DNA from: Frankiales bacterium
GTDB taxonomy: Bacteria; Actinomycetota; Actinomycetes; Mycobacteriales; SCTD01
Assembly (NCBI GenBank): GCA_025966135.1
Contig: JAOPVP010000042.1
Span: 62,001-126,000, forward strand
Length of the DNA stretch: 64,000 nucleotides
Direction: 5' to 3'
A program made the translations under genes and the position numbers. Under the pieces are notes generated by a model. The model did not search any database. It saw nothing but the letters and a program-made list of their open reading frames with translations, and was not told the DNA's origin. Numbering within the stretch: position 1 is the stretch's first letter; every line of letters begins with the position of its first letter. This document shows positions 1-10,618 of the stretch, in pieces.

Positions 1-141
1 GCGGGCCTGTCTGACGGCCTGCCGGTAGGCCTGCAGGTGATGGCGCCGACGCTGCGCGACGACCTGCTGTACAGGGTCGGGAGTGCCTTCGAGGCCGCCC
101 TGCCCGCCCCCGTCCCGTCGCTCGCCTGGGAGAACGCGTGA
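1..141 (+). CDS. gatA: Asp-tRNA(Asn)/Glu-tRNA(Gln) amidotransferase subunit A, C-terminal end only
   Basis: Frame 1 is open from the first base to a TGA at 139-141 and reads the last 46 residues of an amidase-signature protein, including [11 protein letters not shown], which is the typical C-terminal GatA motif. The stop overlaps the GTG of gatB by four bases (GTGA), as expected of a gatCAB operon. GatA releases ammonia from glutamine for transamidation of mischarged tRNA. Only the tail is in the window, so the catalytic Ser-Ser-Lys residues cannot be checked. Confidence 0.9.
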   Translation, partial: AGLSDGLPVGLQVMAPTLRDDLLYRVGSAFEAALPAPVPSLAWENA

Positions 142-1640
142 CCGCCGTCCCGTACGACGAGGCGCTGGCCGAGTTCGAGCCGGTGATCGGTCTCGAGACG
201 CACGTCGAGCTCGGCACCGCGAGCAAGATGTTCTGCGGCTGCGCGACCGAGTTCGGCGCCGAGCCCAACACCCAGGTCTGCCCGGTCTGCCTCGGGCTCC
301 CCGGAGCGCTCCCGGTCGTCAACGAGACGGCCATCGAGTCCACGATCCGGATCGGCCTCGCGCTGCACTGCGACATCGCCACCTGGTGCCGCTTCGCGCG
401 CAAGAACTACTTCTACCCGGACATGCCCAAGAACTTCCAGACCAGCCAGTACGACGAGCCGCTGTGCACCGACGGCTACCTCGACGTGCTGGTGGCCGGG
501 GAGACGGTGCGGATCCCGATCGAGCGGGTGCACCTGGAGGAGGACACCGGCAAGTCGCTCCATGTCGGCGGTGCCACCGGGCGCATCCACGGCGCGTCGC
601 ACAGCCTCGTCGACTACAACCGCGCCGGCATCCCGCTCGTCGAGATCGTGACCAAGCCGGTCACGGGCACCGGCACCATGCCCGCAGAGGTCGCCAAGGC
701 CTACGTCACCGAGCTGCGCGACGTCCTGCGCGGCCTCGGCGTCAGCGACGTCAAGATGGAGCAGGGCTCACTGCGCTGCGACGTCAACGTCTCCCTCAAC
801 CGTCCCGGGCAGGAGTGGGGCACGCGGTCGGAGACCAAGAACGTCAATTCGCTGCGCTCCGTCGAGCGGGCGGTGCGCTCCGAGGTCGAGCGGCAGGCGT
901 TCCGGCTGCGGGCCGGTGAGCGGATCGTGCAGGAGACGCGCCACTTCCATGAGGACACCGGCATGAGCACCTCCGGTCGTTCGAAGGAGGAGGCCACCGA
1001 CTACCGGTACTTCCCCGAGCCGGACCTGGTCCCGATCGCGCCCGACCCGGTCTGGGTGGCGACCCTGAAGGACGCGCTGCCCGAGGCCCCGTCGGTCCGC
1101 CGACTGATGCTCACCAAGGAGCTCGGGCTGTCCGACAACGACAGCGAGGCGATGGTCAACGCCGGCGTCCTCGACGTCGTGCTCGCCACCGTCGAGGCGG
1201 GCACGTCCGCGACCGAGGCACGCAACTGGTGGCTCGGTCACCTCGCCCAGTCGGCCAACACGGCGGGTGTGGACGCCGCTGACCTGCCCATCACGCCTGC
1301 CCAGGTCGCGCGCGTCGTCGCCCTGGTCAACGCGGGCACGCTCACCGCCGGCCTCGCCCGTCAGGTCGTCGACGGGGTGCTCGCCGGCGAGGGCGAGCCG
1401 GACGCCGTGGTGGTCTCCCGTGGCCTCGCGGTGGTCTCCGACGAGGGCGCCCTCGCCGCCGCCGTCGACGAGGCCATCGCTGCCGACCCCGACGCTGCCG
1501 AGAAGGTCCGCAGCGGCAAGGTCGCGGCTGCCGGTGCCCTGGTCGGCAAGGTCATGAAGGCCACCCGCGGCCAGGCCGACGCCAGCGTCGCCCGGCGGCT
1601 CGTCCTCGAGCGCCTCGGCGTCACCGCGGACCTGTCCTAG
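138..1640 (+). CDS. gatB: Asp/Glu-tRNA amidotransferase subunit B
   Basis: A 500-residue protein of normal GatB length. It opens with [12 protein letters not shown] (residues 14-25), has the CxC...CxxC cysteines (33, 35, 48, 51) expected to hold zinc, and the signature [17 protein letters not shown] (88-104). The last ~150 residues are the helical GatB/YqeY tail that grips tRNA. GatB phosphorylates Glu-tRNA(Gln) or Asp-tRNA(Asn) and amidates it with ammonia from GatA. The GTG start overlaps the gatA stop, implying translational coupling. Its TAG stop is shared with the stop of the convergent membrane-protein gene in one CTAG. A tRNA-Gln gene near 26 kb would be a substrate of this pathway. 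Confidence 0.97.
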   Translation: MTAVPYDEALAEFEPVIGLETHVELGTASKMFCGCATEFGAEPNTQVCPVCLGLPGALPVVNETAIESTIRIGLALHCDIATWCRFARKNYFYPDMPKNFQTSQYDEPLCTDGYLDVLVAGETVRIPIERVHLEEDTGKSLHVGGATGRIHGASHSLVDYNRAGIPLVEIVTKPVTGTGTMPAEVAKAYVTELRDVLRGLGVSDVKMEQGSLRCDVNVSLNRPGQEWGTRSETKNVNSLRSVERAVRSEVERQAFRLRAGERIVQETRHFHEDTGMSTSGRSKEEATDYRYFPEPDLVPIAPDPVWVATLKDALPEAPSVRRLMLTKELGLSDNDSEAMVNAGVLDVVLATVEAGTSATEARNWWLGHLAQSANTAGVDAADLPITPAQVARVVALVNAGTLTAGLARQVVDGVLAGEGEPDAVVVSRGLAVVSDEGALAAAVDEAIAADPDAAEKVRSGKVAAAGALVGKVMKATRGQADASVARRLVLERLGVTADLS

Positions 1641-2596
1641 CCGCTCTCGCCCTCGGCGCGGGCGGTCTTGCGGGCCAGCAGGATGGCGTTGAGCTCGGCG
1701 CCGATGAGCAGCGCCAGGCAGAGCAGGTACAGCCAGGTCATGAGGATGAGCCCGCCCCCGAGCGCGCCCAGGACGGGGGAGCGGGGGACGACGAGCCTGA
1801 GGTAGCTGCTGAACCCGAGCGATGCGGCCAGCCACAGGAACGCGGTCAGCAGCCCGCCGCGCAGCCCGGACCGCCAGCGCGTCGGCCGGTCGGGACCGAT
1901 GTGGAACAGCGTCGTCGCCCACGCCACCAGGGCGAGGAACGCGACCGGGAAGCGGATGTAGGACCAGACGAAGGCGTACTCCTCCGACAGCCCCACGGAG
2001 CCGACGACTCTGTCGGCCTTCCCGAACAGCGGGCCGATGACGAAGGCCGTGATCATGACGGCGCCGGTGAGGACCGTTCCCAGGCCGAGCAGCAGCCCGA
2101 TCCAGCGCCGGTGCCACCACCCCCGGTGGTCGTGGATGTCATAGGCGATCGCCAGGGTGTTGATGACGCCGGCGAAGGCCTGGCCCACCGAGGCCAACGC
2201 GATGACCAGCGCGAGGGTGAGCGCGTTGCCGCTGGTGGCGAACAGCTTGTTGACGGTGCTGTCGACTCCGGCTGCCTCGGAGGTGAGCACCTGCTTGAGG
2301 AAGTCAGTGACGGCCGTCTTGACCCTGTCGGTGTTGTGGTCTCCGATGACGACCGAAAGCTGCCCCAGGACGGCGGCGAAGACCAGCAGGGTGGGGAAGA
2401 CCGTGAGGACGCCCAAGAAGGCGTTCTCGCCGGCGAGACCCAGGATCCGGTCGCGGTCGCTCTTGCGCCAGACGTCGGCGAGCAGGCGCGCCAAGCGGCG
2501 CACCAGGCCCTGCGGTTGCGGGCGCGCGGCATCCCCGGCGGTGGCGGCGGCGCGGGCAGCGGGGCTGCGTCGCGCAGCAGCGGATGAAGCGGTCAC
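1637..2596 (-). CDS. YihY/BrkB family inner-membrane protein
   Basis: With the GTG at 2596 the protein has 319 residues. Several hydrophobic helices lie between about residues 60 and 310, preceded by an Arg/Ala/Pro-rich cytosolic N-terminus. Segments such as [15 protein letters not shown], the GWWHRRW turn and a C-terminal helix ending [13 protein letters not shown] match the YihY/UPF0761 (BrkB) family, whose biochemical role is unsettled; annotation as ribonuclease BN is historical. The frame stays open upstream into the PucR gene, but a start there would overlap that gene, so I chose the first GTG after its stop. No good Shine-Dalgarno is visible, so the start is uncertain. Confidence 0.8.
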   Translation of the reverse strand: MTASSAAARRSPAARAAATAGDAARPQPQGLVRRLARLLADVWRKSDRDRILGLAGENAFLGVLTVFPTLLVFAAVLGQLSVVIGDHNTDRVKTAVTDFLKQVLTSEAAGVDSTVNKLFATSGNALTLALVIALASVGQAFAGVINTLAIAYDIHDHRGWWHRRWIGLLLGLGTVLTGAVMITAFVIGPLFGKADRVVGSVGLSEEYAFVWSYIRFPVAFLALVAWATTLFHIGPDRPTRWRSGLRGGLLTAFLWLAASLGFSSYLRLVVPRSPVLGALGGGLILMTWLYLLCLALLIGAELNAILLARKTARAEGESG

Positions 2597-2631
2597 GGCA
2601 CCATGGTCGCTGATCCGGGCGGGAGAGCGCT

Positions 2632-3828
2632 TCAGGGCAACGTGTCGTCGGGCAGGACTTCGCGGGCGAGCAGCGCAAGCGACCACTCGACCAGGTCGTC
2701 GACCCGCTCGAGCGACCGCCCCGTGAGCGCCTCCAAGCGGCGCAGCCGGTTGAGCACGGTGTTGCGGTGGCAGTACAGGCGGGCGGCGGTTTGGCCTGCG
2801 GAGCCGCCAGTGTGCAGCCACGTGGCGAGCGTCTCCAGGAGCAGGTCACGCTCCTCCCGGTCCAGCACCAGCACTCCGCCGAGCGCCCGCTCGACCAGGC
2901 GCGCAGACAGGTCCGGGGCGGTGACCAGCAACGCCCCGGGCAGCCGCGCGTCGAGCGCGTTGATCCCCGCGTGGGTGGGCGGCAGGGCGCGCAGAGCGGT
3001 CTCCGCCAGCCGGTGCGCAGCATCGACCTCGGCAAGCCCTTCGACGACCGGGGACAGCCCCGCGCGCAGCGACGCGACGTGCCCTAGCCCCTTCTCGAGG
3101 TCGTCGACGGTCCAGCGCCCGAGGGCGATGAGGCCGATCTCGCGGTCGGCACGGGCCCGCCAGGCGGCGCGCAGGCCGCGGACCGCGAGCGCGTCGGCCA
3201 CGGGGCGACCGTTCGCCGTGCCGTCGAGGACAAGGACGACGTACCTCCCGTGCTCGGGCAGGTCCAGAGCTCCAGCCGCCTCGGCGGCCATGCTCCGTTC
3301 GCGTCCGCGCCCTTCCAGGAGGGCGTCGAGGAGGGCGTCGCGGCGACGGTCGTCACGGCGGTGCAGCACCCGCTCGGTGTCGCGGTAGGCGCGCGCGACC
3401 TCGGAGGAGAACGAGTCCACCAGCTCCCAGACATGGCTTGCGGCCTCGACCAGCCCGTCGACCGCACCGGCATCGCGCGCCTGCGCGACCAGCGCGTCCC
3501 AGATCCCCCGATGGCCGAGCCGGTAGGCGTGCAGCACCGACTCCAGCGGTATCCCCTGCTCGGCTCGGCGGTGCCCGGTGGCATGCGGCGCGTCGAACAC
3601 GTCGTCGCGCGGCGCCTCGCCTTGGAGGGTCTGCAGAATCCGCTCGAGGTTGTCGTGGCAGGAGTAGCGGAGGTCCTCGCGGGTGGTGCGCCCGAGGCCG
3701 TACGACGGGTCCTCGGAAAGGATCGACTCGACCAGCCGGTCGGTCATGCCGTCGAGGTCAGCAAGGACCTGTCCGGCCAGCGCGGTGACCGGCTCGGGTG
3801 GTCGCCGGAGCTGGTCTGCCACAGACAC
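2632..3828 (-). CDS. PucR/CdaR-type transcriptional regulator
   Basis: A 398-residue protein from a GTG start. The C-terminus (about 330-398) contains the PucR-type helix-turn-helix: LATWLHTGGSAGQTAARL, then YCHRNTVLNRLRRLE. The N-terminal half is helical and resembles the RsbR/PucR N-terminal domain (HDNLERILQTLQ, RLGHRGIWDAL), and the middle is the usual GGDEF-like fold of this family. Members often respond to purines, sugars or aromatic compounds, but the ligand cannot be read from sequence. It is transcribed toward the YihY gene 35 bp downstream and follows the alpha/beta hydrolase gene on the same strand, so the three may form one unit. Confidence 0.85.
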   Translation of the reverse strand: MSVADQLRRPPEPVTALAGQVLADLDGMTDRLVESILSEDPSYGLGRTTREDLRYSCHDNLERILQTLQGEAPRDDVFDAPHATGHRRAEQGIPLESVLHAYRLGHRGIWDALVAQARDAGAVDGLVEAASHVWELVDSFSSEVARAYRDTERVLHRRDDRRRDALLDALLEGRGRERSMAAEAAGALDLPEHGRYVVLVLDGTANGRPVADALAVRGLRAAWRARADREIGLIALGRWTVDDLEKGLGHVASLRAGLSPVVEGLAEVDAAHRLAETALRALPPTHAGINALDARLPGALLVTAPDLSARLVERALGGVLVLDREERDLLLETLATWLHTGGSAGQTAARLYCHRNTVLNRLRRLEALTGRSLERVDDLVEWSLALLAREVLPDDTLP

Positions 3829-3887
3829 CCGCTGAGCGTATTCCGGTTGTCACACGGCCGCGCGGTTCTGCTTCGCCCGCGCCAGCC

Positions 3888-4766
3888 TCAGGGCTTGTCG
3901 ATCTCCGCGCGGAGCGCCAAGTCGTCGAGCGCGTCGTGCAGCTCCTCGGGGTACTCCATCGGCAGGAAGTGACTGCCCGGCAGCACGCTGATCTGGGCGT
4001 GCGGGATCTTCGCGGCGCAGTCGACGATGTCGTGCATCGACGTGAGCAGGTCGTGCTTGCCCGCCACCAGGGTGACCGGGCAGGTCACGAAGTGCAGGTC
4101 CATGGGGTCGTGGGCCGCCGCGGCCACGGCGAGCTGGCCGTACCACCCCCAGTCGTGCTGCAGGAACTGCTTGAGCATGGGTACGACGACGGCGGGTTTG
4201 GCCGCCGGGAGCATGAAGCCGGTGTGCGCGACCAGCCAGGCGGTGCGTTCGTTGACCGGGATCCGTGGTGTCAGCCACGACAGCACCGGGCCGATCAGCG
4301 CGCCCGTCTTGGCCACCTGCATCGAGATCGGCTTGCGCAGCCGGCGCGGGATCCGCAGTGGGCCGCCCATGGTCGAGAAGGTGCCGCCGGGGACGCCCGC
4401 GACGGCCATGATGCCGGCCACCCGGTCCGGGTGCCGGTGCGCGAACTCGAAGGCCACGTTGACGCCGATCGACCAGCAGGCGACCAGTGCCTGCTCGATG
4501 CCTCGGCTGTCCATGAGGGCGAGCATGTCCTCGACATGGTCCTCGACGCGGATGCGCTCGGGGTCGGCAGGGCGTGCCGAACCGAACGTGCCCCGGTGGT
4601 ACCAGGTGACCGTGTCGTAGCCGCAGCCTTCTCGGGCCAGCGACGGCCAGGCCTCAGGGATCGTGCCGAGCCCGTTGGCGATGACCAGGGGGATACCGGG
4701 CTGGTCGTTGCTCCAGGCCTTGATGAGGGTGCCGTCGGAGCTGATGAGGTCGGACGTCGTTGCCAC
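3888..4766 (-). CDS. alpha/beta-fold hydrolase
   Basis: A 292-residue protein with the order of a single-domain alpha/beta hydrolase: an oxyanion-strand segment NGLGTIPEAW (31-40), a nucleophile elbow with Ser99, an acidic residue in AGKHDLLTS, and the catalytic His266 in GSHFLP. The elbow is C-W-S-I-G, so the usual first glycine is replaced by cysteine. No signal peptide is present, so it is cytosolic. Substrate unknown; the family includes esterases, C-C bond hydrolases and haloperoxidase-like enzymes. Confidence 0.8.
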   Translation of the reverse strand: MATTSDLISSDGTLIKAWSNDQPGIPLVIANGLGTIPEAWPSLAREGCGYDTVTWYHRGTFGSARPADPERIRVEDHVEDMLALMDSRGIEQALVACWSIGVNVAFEFAHRHPDRVAGIMAVAGVPGGTFSTMGGPLRIPRRLRKPISMQVAKTGALIGPVLSWLTPRIPVNERTAWLVAHTGFMLPAAKPAVVVPMLKQFLQHDWGWYGQLAVAAAAHDPMDLHFVTCPVTLVAGKHDLLTSMHDIVDCAAKIPHAQISVLPGSHFLPMEYPEELHDALDDLALRAEIDKP

Positions 4767-4775
4767 GGGCGAACC

Positions 4776-5147
4776 TTAGGCGGGCGTTCCCACCTCGAGG
4801 AGCCGTTTCAGGTCATTGCGTGGGAGCGCTGTCAGTCGTAACGGCCTGCCCTCCGTCGGCAGCAGCACCACAGGGCCTCGCCGGGGGATATCGAAACCGG
4901 CCACGTCCTGCCAACGGAAGCGCCGTACCCGAAGGCCGTTGCAGACCTCGAGGCCGATGTCCGCTGCGACCACGCGGGCTCGTAGGACCCAGACGGTGAC
5001 GAGGACGGGGACGAGCAGGACGGGGGCAAGGTAGGGCGAGGACAGTCCCAGGGGCAGCGCGCCCAGGGCCATCACCACGACCACGGCGAGCGTGGTCCGC
5101 TCTGGGCCGAACCGAACCCTTCTCACCGCCACATCGTCCACCTCCAC
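4776..5147 (-). CDS. PH-domain-containing membrane protein
   Basis: A 123-residue protein: a short basic N-terminus, one hydrophobic hairpin of two helices (about 19-55) and a C-terminal half with the pattern WQDVAGFDIPRRGPVVLLPTEGRPLRLTAL typical of small bacterial PH (bPH) domain proteins in actinobacteria. Function unknown. It lies 9 bp before the hydrolase gene on the same strand and is divergent from ilvD, with which it shares an 85-bp promoter region. Confidence 0.7.
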   Translation of the reverse strand: MEVDDVAVRRVRFGPERTTLAVVVVMALGALPLGLSSPYLAPVLLVPVLVTVWVLRARVVAADIGLEVCNGLRVRRFRWQDVAGFDIPRRGPVVLLPTEGRPLRLTALPRNDLKRLLEVGTPA

Positions 5148-5232
5148 ATGCTCTCACCTAGAGTTCTCACACCGCCTCCCGTGATCCCGCCCGACCGGCG
5201 TGGACCCTCCTCCCTTCACCCCAGAGGTCCGC

Positions 5233-6921
5233 ATGGCCAGCAACAAGCCCCGCTCCACCGACGTCACCGAGGGTGATCGTCGCGCTCCGGCACGCGCCAT
5301 GCTGCGCGCCGTCGGCCTGACCGACGCCGATATCGACAAGCCGCAGATCGGCATCGCCTCGTCGTGGAACGAGATCACCCCGTGCAACCTCTCGCTGGCC
5401 CGGCTGGCCGAGGCGGCCAAGCAGGGCGTCAACGAGGGTGGGGGCTTCGCGATGCAGTTCGGGACCATCTCGGTCTCGGACGGGATCTCGATGGGCCACG
5501 AGGGCATGCGGGCCTCGCTGGTCTCCCGGGAGGTCATCGCCGACTCGGTCGAGACCGTGGTGTTCGCCGAGCGGCTCGATGGCACCGTCACCCTCGCCGG
5601 CTGCGACAAGTCCCTGCCCGGCATGCTGATGGCGGCCGCCCGCCTCGACCTCGCCTCGGTGTTCGTCTACGCCGGCTCGACGCTGCCGGGCAAGCTGCGC
5701 GGGCCCGACGGGCAGGAGGAGGACCTCACGATCATCAACGTCTTCGAGGCCGTCGGGGCCTGCGCCCGCGGGCTCATCACTCGCGACGAGCTCACCGCCA
5801 TCGAGAAGGCCGCCTGCCCCGGCGAGGGCGCCTGCGGTGGCATGTACACCGCCAACACCATGGCGGCCGCCGCCGAGGCGCTGGGGATGGCGCTGCCCGG
5901 CTCGGCCGCGCCGCCGGCGGTCGACAAGCGCCGCGACGAGATCGCGATCCGCTCGGGCGAGGCGGTGGTGCGTCTGGTGGAGCGGGGCATCACGGCGCGC
6001 AAGATCATGACGATGGAGGCCTTCGAGAACGCCATCACGGTCGTCATGGCACTCGGCGGCTCGACCAACGCGGTCCTGCACCTGCTCGCGATCGCGCACG
6101 AGGCGCGCGTCCCGCTGACCCTGGACGACTTCAACCGGATCGGCGACCGGGTGCCGCACCTGGCGGACGTGAAGCCGTTCGGCAAGTACGTCATGACTGA
6201 CATCGACCGCATCGGCGGCATCCCGGTCGTCATGAAGGCGCTGCTGGACGCCGGGCTGCTGCACGGCGACGCGCTGACCTGCACCGGCAAGACCCTCGCC
6301 GAGAACCTGGCAGAAATGGACATCGCCCCGCTCGACGGCGAGGTCGTCCGACAGCTGTCGAACCCCATGCACGCCACCGGCGGCCTCACCATCCTGCGCG
6401 GCTCGCTGTCGCCCGACGGCGCCGTCGTCAAGAGCGCCGGCTTCGACAGCGAGGTGTTCGAGGGACCGGCGCGGGTGTTCGACGGCGAGGGCGGCGTGAT
6501 GGACGCCGTCGAGCAGGGCACCCTCAACAAGGGCGACGTCATCGTCATCCGCTACGAGGGCCCCAAGGGCGGCCCCGGCATGCGCGAGATGCTCATGGTC
6601 ACCGGGGCTATCAAGGGCGCGGGCCTCGGCAAGGACGTGCTGCTGCTCACCGACGGCCGCTTCTCCGGCGGTACGACGGGGCTGTGCGTGGGTCACATCG
6701 GCCCGGAGGCCACCGACGGCGGTCCGATCGCGCTGGTCGCCGAGGGCGACCGCATCCGGCTCGACCTGACGGCCCGCACCCTGGACCTGCTGGTCGACGC
6801 CGACGAGCTCGAGCGACGCCGCGCCGGCTGGAAGCCGTTGGAGCCCCGCTACACCACGGGCGTGCTCGGCAAGTACGCGAAGCTCGTCGGCTCCGCCGCC
6901 CAGGGCGCCATCACCGGCTGA
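5233..6921 (+). CDS. ilvD: dihydroxy-acid dehydratase
   Basis: 562 residues from the ATG at 5233 ([14 protein letters not shown]). An in-frame ATG 33 bases upstream is less likely because the first extra codons resemble no family member. Conserved segments include ITPCNLSL (Cys51), [10 protein letters not shown] (Cys124) and [16 protein letters not shown] (Cys201), which correspond to the three cysteine ligands of the iron-sulfur cluster in this family, plus GGSTNAVLH. The enzyme dehydrates dihydroxyisovalerate and dihydroxymethylvalerate, the third step of valine and isoleucine synthesis. A TAGAGT -10-like box lies at 5159-5164. It stands alone, about 300 bp before the ilvBNC operon. Confidence 0.97.
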   Translation: MASNKPRSTDVTEGDRRAPARAMLRAVGLTDADIDKPQIGIASSWNEITPCNLSLARLAEAAKQGVNEGGGFAMQFGTISVSDGISMGHEGMRASLVSREVIADSVETVVFAERLDGTVTLAGCDKSLPGMLMAAARLDLASVFVYAGSTLPGKLRGPDGQEEDLTIINVFEAVGACARGLITRDELTAIEKAACPGEGACGGMYTANTMAAAAEALGMALPGSAAPPAVDKRRDEIAIRSGEAVVRLVERGITARKIMTMEAFENAITVVMALGGSTNAVLHLLAIAHEARVPLTLDDFNRIGDRVPHLADVKPFGKYVMTDIDRIGGIPVVMKALLDAGLLHGDALTCTGKTLAENLAEMDIAPLDGEVVRQLSNPMHATGGLTILRGSLSPDGAVVKSAGFDSEVFEGPARVFDGEGGVMDAVEQGTLNKGDVIVIRYEGPKGGPGMREMLMVTGAIKGAGLGKDVLLLTDGRFSGGTTGLCVGHIGPEATDGGPIALVAEGDRIRLDLTARTLDLLVDADELERRRAGWKPLEPRYTTGVLGKYAKLVGSAAQGAITG

Positions 6922-7013
6922 CCCCTCGCCTTGCGAGGCAGGTACGGCGTCGCGGTGCGGGTCTGCCGGCAGGGGGTCGTCGTACCAGCATGTGGGAACG
7001 GTGTCTCAGCGAG

Positions 7014-7042
7014 TTGACATCGTGAGGCGCGGCAGGCAGGCT
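7014..7042 (+). promoter_or_regulatory. ilvBNC promoter
   Basis: TTGACA at 7014-7019, a 17-base spacer, and CAGGCT at 7037-7042. The -10 box ends seven bases before the GTG of the leader peptide, so transcription should begin at or next to that start codon (a leaderless leader-peptide mRNA). This is inferred from spacing only. Confidence 0.6.
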
Positions 7043-7049
7043 CTCAACC

Positions 7050-7088
7050 GTGCCCCGCATCCTCGTAGTTACCCAGCGCGACTGCTGA
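7050..7088 (+). CDS. ilvB leader peptide
   Basis: A 12-codon frame, MPRILVVTQRDC, with four consecutive branched-chain codons (Ile-Leu-Val-Val) in the middle, starting with GTG and ending at TGA 7086-7088. It lies directly behind the promoter and in front of a terminator-like hairpin. Actinobacterial ilvB leaders of similar size and layout are known. Ribosome stalling on the Ile/Leu/Val codons when charged tRNA is scarce would favour an antiterminated structure. Its stop codon lies within the stem of the hairpin at 7082-7100 (CTGCTGAG paired with CTCAGTAG), as in other attenuators. Confidence 0.8.
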   Translation: MPRILVVTQRDC

Positions 7089-7109
7089 GCTCCTCAGTAG
7101 CCGCGCTCA

Positions 7110-7139
7110 CCCCTCCGTGCCCCGGCACGAGGGGTTTTT
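7110..7139 (+). terminator. ilvB attenuator terminator
   Basis: CCCCT-(C)-CGTGCC pairs with GGCACG-AGGGG: an 11-bp GC-rich stem with one bulged C and a 2-base loop, followed by five T residues (7135-7139). It lies 22 bases after the leader-peptide stop and 79 bases before ilvB, so it would stop transcription before the structural genes when branched-chain amino acids are plentiful. Confidence 0.85.
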
Positions 7140-7197
7140 GTTTGTCCAGATCTGTCCAACTGCACCGAGCAACCCCTGACCCACAGAAGGACCAGCT

Positions 7198-7221
7198 ATG
7201 ACCCGCAAGGACCTGCGATGA
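7198..7221 (+). other. 7-codon mini-ORF overlapping the ilvB start
   Basis: ATG at 7198 reads MTRKDLR and stops at TGA 7219-7221, overlapping the ilvB ATG at 7218 (ATGA). Both this start and the ilvB start follow an AAGGACC: the unit AAGGACC-NNNN-ATGACC occurs twice, 20 bases apart. It looks like a tandem duplication of the ribosome-binding site and start. Translation of this mini-ORF, and any coupling to ilvB, is inferred. Confidence 0.5.
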
Positions 7222-8963
7222 CCGAGAGCCTCACCGGTGCCCAGTCGCTCGTGCGCAGCCTCGAGAGCGTAGGCGCGGAGGTCGTCTTCGGGATCCCGGG
7301 CGGCGCCATCCTGCCGGCGTACGACCCGATCTTCGACTCCAAGAAGCTGCGGCACATCCTGGTGCGGCACGAGCAGGGCGCGGGCCACGCAGCCGAGGGC
7401 TACGCGCAGGCCACCGGCAGGGTCGGTGTCTGCATGGCCACGAGCGGTCCCGGCGCGACCAACCTGGTGACGCCGATCGCGGACGCCTACATGGACTCGG
7501 TGCCGCTGGTCGCGATCACCGGGCAGGTGCCGAGCGCGGCCATCGGCACGGATGCCTTCCAGGAGGCTGACATCTGCGGCATCACGATGCCGATCACCAA
7601 GCACAACTTCCTGGTGCAGCGCGTCGACGACATCCCTCGCACCATCGCGGAGGCGTTCCACATCGCCTCGACCGGGCGCCCGGGGCCCGTGCTCGTCGAC
7701 CTGCCGAAGGACATCCTGCAGGCCCAAGGGGCGTTCGCGTGGCCGCCGGTGCTGGACCTCCCGGGCTACCACCCGACAACCCGGCCGCACGCCAAGCAGG
7801 TGCGCGAGGCCGCCCGGCTCATCGCCGAGGCCCGGCGCCCCGTGCTGTACGTCGGTGGCGGGGTCCTCAAGGCCCACGCGGCCGCGGAGCTGCGCGTGCT
7901 CGCCGAGCTGACGGGGATCCCCGTCGTCACCACCCTGATGGCCCGCGGGGCCTTCCCCGACAGCCACGCCCAGCACCTCGGCATGCCCGGCATGCACGGC
8001 TCGGTGGCAGCGGTGACGGCGCTGCAGAAGAGCGACCTGCTCATCTGCCTGGGTGCGCGCTTCGACGACCGGGTGACCGGCAAGCTGTCGACCTTCGCAC
8101 CTGACGCCAAGGTCATCCACGCCGATATCGACCCGGCCGAGATCAGCAAGAACCGCACCGCCGATGTGCCGATCGTGGGCGACTGCCGGGAGACCCTGGC
8201 GGACCTGATCGTCGCTGTGCAGGAGGTCTACGGCACAGGTGCCCGCGCTGATCTCACGGCGTGGTGGAAGCAGGTCGACCTGTGGCGCACGACCTACCCG
8301 CGCGGCTACGACTGGCCGGCGGACGGCTCGCTCGCGCCGCAGTACGTCATCGAGCGGATCGGCCAGATCGCCGGCCCGGAGGCGATCTACGCGAGCGGTG
8401 TCGGCCAGCACCAGATGTGGGCCAGCCAGTTCATCAACTACGAGAACCCCTACACCTGGCTCAACTCCGGCGGCGCCGGCACGATGGGGTACGCCGTCCC
8501 CGCGGCCATGGGCGCGAAGGTCGGACGTCCCGAGGCGACCGTGTGGGCGATCGACGGCGACGGCTGCTTCCAGATGACCAACCAGGAGCTCGTGACCTGC
8601 GCCATCGAGGGCATCCCGATCAAGGTGGCCATCATCAACAACGGCTCCCTGGGCATGGTCCGGCAGTGGCAGACGCTGTTCTACGAGGGTCGGTACTCCA
8701 ACACCAACCTGCAGTCCAAGCGGATCCCCGACTTCGTGAAGCTCGCCGACGCGATGGGCTGCGTGGGGCTCCGCTGCGACACCAAGGACGGCGTCGACGC
8801 CACGATCGAGAAGGCGATGGCGGTCGACGACCTGCCCGTCGTCATCGACTTCGTGGTCGGCCAGGACGCGATGGTGTGGCCTATGGTGCCCGCCGGCACG
8901 AGCAACGACGAGATCCTCGCGGCCCGCGACACTCGTCCCGTCTGGGGAGAGGACGACGTCTGA
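7218..8963 (+). CDS. ilvB: acetolactate synthase, large (catalytic) subunit
   Basis: 581 residues in the three-domain thiamine-diphosphate enzyme plan. The N-terminal part has [14 protein letters not shown] (24-37) and the activating glutamate Glu52 ([13 protein letters not shown]); the C-terminal ThDP/Mg motif begins GDGCF near residue 445 and ends at IINN. It condenses two pyruvates, or pyruvate with 2-ketobutyrate, to start valine/leucine or isoleucine synthesis. AAGGA lies six bases before the ATG. It is first in the ilvB-ilvN-ilvC operon, with a one-base overlap to ilvN, and is controlled by the attenuator upstream. Confidence 0.97.
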   Translation: MTESLTGAQSLVRSLESVGAEVVFGIPGGAILPAYDPIFDSKKLRHILVRHEQGAGHAAEGYAQATGRVGVCMATSGPGATNLVTPIADAYMDSVPLVAITGQVPSAAIGTDAFQEADICGITMPITKHNFLVQRVDDIPRTIAEAFHIASTGRPGPVLVDLPKDILQAQGAFAWPPVLDLPGYHPTTRPHAKQVREAARLIAEARRPVLYVGGGVLKAHAAAELRVLAELTGIPVVTTLMARGAFPDSHAQHLGMPGMHGSVAAVTALQKSDLLICLGARFDDRVTGKLSTFAPDAKVIHADIDPAEISKNRTADVPIVGDCRETLADLIVAVQEVYGTGARADLTAWWKQVDLWRTTYPRGYDWPADGSLAPQYVIERIGQIAGPEAIYASGVGQHQMWASQFINYENPYTWLNSGGAGTMGYAVPAAMGAKVGRPEATVWAIDGDGCFQMTNQELVTCAIEGIPIKVAIINNGSLGMVRQWQTLFYEGRYSNTNLQSKRIPDFVKLADAMGCVGLRCDTKDGVDATIEKAMAVDDLPVVIDFVVGQDAMVWPMVPAGTSNDEILAARDTRPVWGEDDV

Positions 8964-9487
8964 TGACGACCCGCCACACGCTCTCGGTGCTCGTCGAGGA
9001 CAAGCCAGGTGTCCTCGCCCGTGTCGCGGCGCTGTTCAGCCGTCGCGGTTTCAACATCGAGTCCCTCGCTGTCGGACCGACCGAGCACCCGACCACGTCG
9101 CGCATGACGATCGTCGTCGCGGTCGAGGACCTGCCGCTCGAGCAGGTCACCAAGCAGCTCAACAAGCTCGTCAACGTACTGAAGATCGTCGAGCTCGACC
9201 CCAATGCTGCGGTGCAGCGCGAGCTGCTGCTCGTCAAGGTGAGGGCCGATCTCGCGACCCGCTCGCACGTGCTCGAGACCGTCCAGCTGTTCCGTGCCAA
9301 GGTGGTCGACGTCGCCACCGACGCCGTCACCATCGAGGCCACGGGTACGGCGGACAAGCTGGCCGCCCTCATCAAGGTCCTGGAGCCGTTCGGGATCCGT
9401 GAGCTCGTCCAGTCCGGCATGGTCGCCGTCGGTCGCGGGTCACGCTCGATGACCGGCGCCGAGAACCGCCTCCGCAGTGCCAGCTGA
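8963..9487 (+). CDS. ilvN: acetolactate synthase, small (regulatory) subunit
   Basis: 174 residues. The ATG shares its A with the ilvB stop (TGATG). Residues 3-75 form an ACT domain (HTLSVLVEDKPGVLARVAALFSRRGFNIESLAVG), the valine-binding site that gives feedback inhibition. The C-terminal half (about 88-160) is the ALS_ss_C domain that activates the large subunit. Length and order are standard. Confidence 0.96.
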   Translation: MTTRHTLSVLVEDKPGVLARVAALFSRRGFNIESLAVGPTEHPTTSRMTIVVAVEDLPLEQVTKQLNKLVNVLKIVELDPNAAVQRELLLVKVRADLATRSHVLETVQLFRAKVVDVATDAVTIEATGTADKLAALIKVLEPFGIRELVQSGMVAVGRGSRSMTGAENRLRSAS

Positions 9488-10558
<1,071 letters not shown>

Positions 10559-10570
10559 CACCGGTCCGTA

Positions 10571-10609
10571 CGACGAAGGCCCGCCCCCACGAGGGGCGGG
10601 CCTTCGTCG
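10571..10609. terminator. bidirectional terminator between ilvC and the protease gene
   Basis: A perfect 17-bp stem (10571-10587 with 10593-10609, read CGACGAAGGCCCGCCCC on the left arm) around a 5-base loop. It lies between two convergent genes, 12 bp after ilvC and 9 bp from the end of the protease gene, so it can serve both strands. The T-tract is short. Confidence 0.9.
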
Positions 10610-10618
10610 TTGTGCGGA

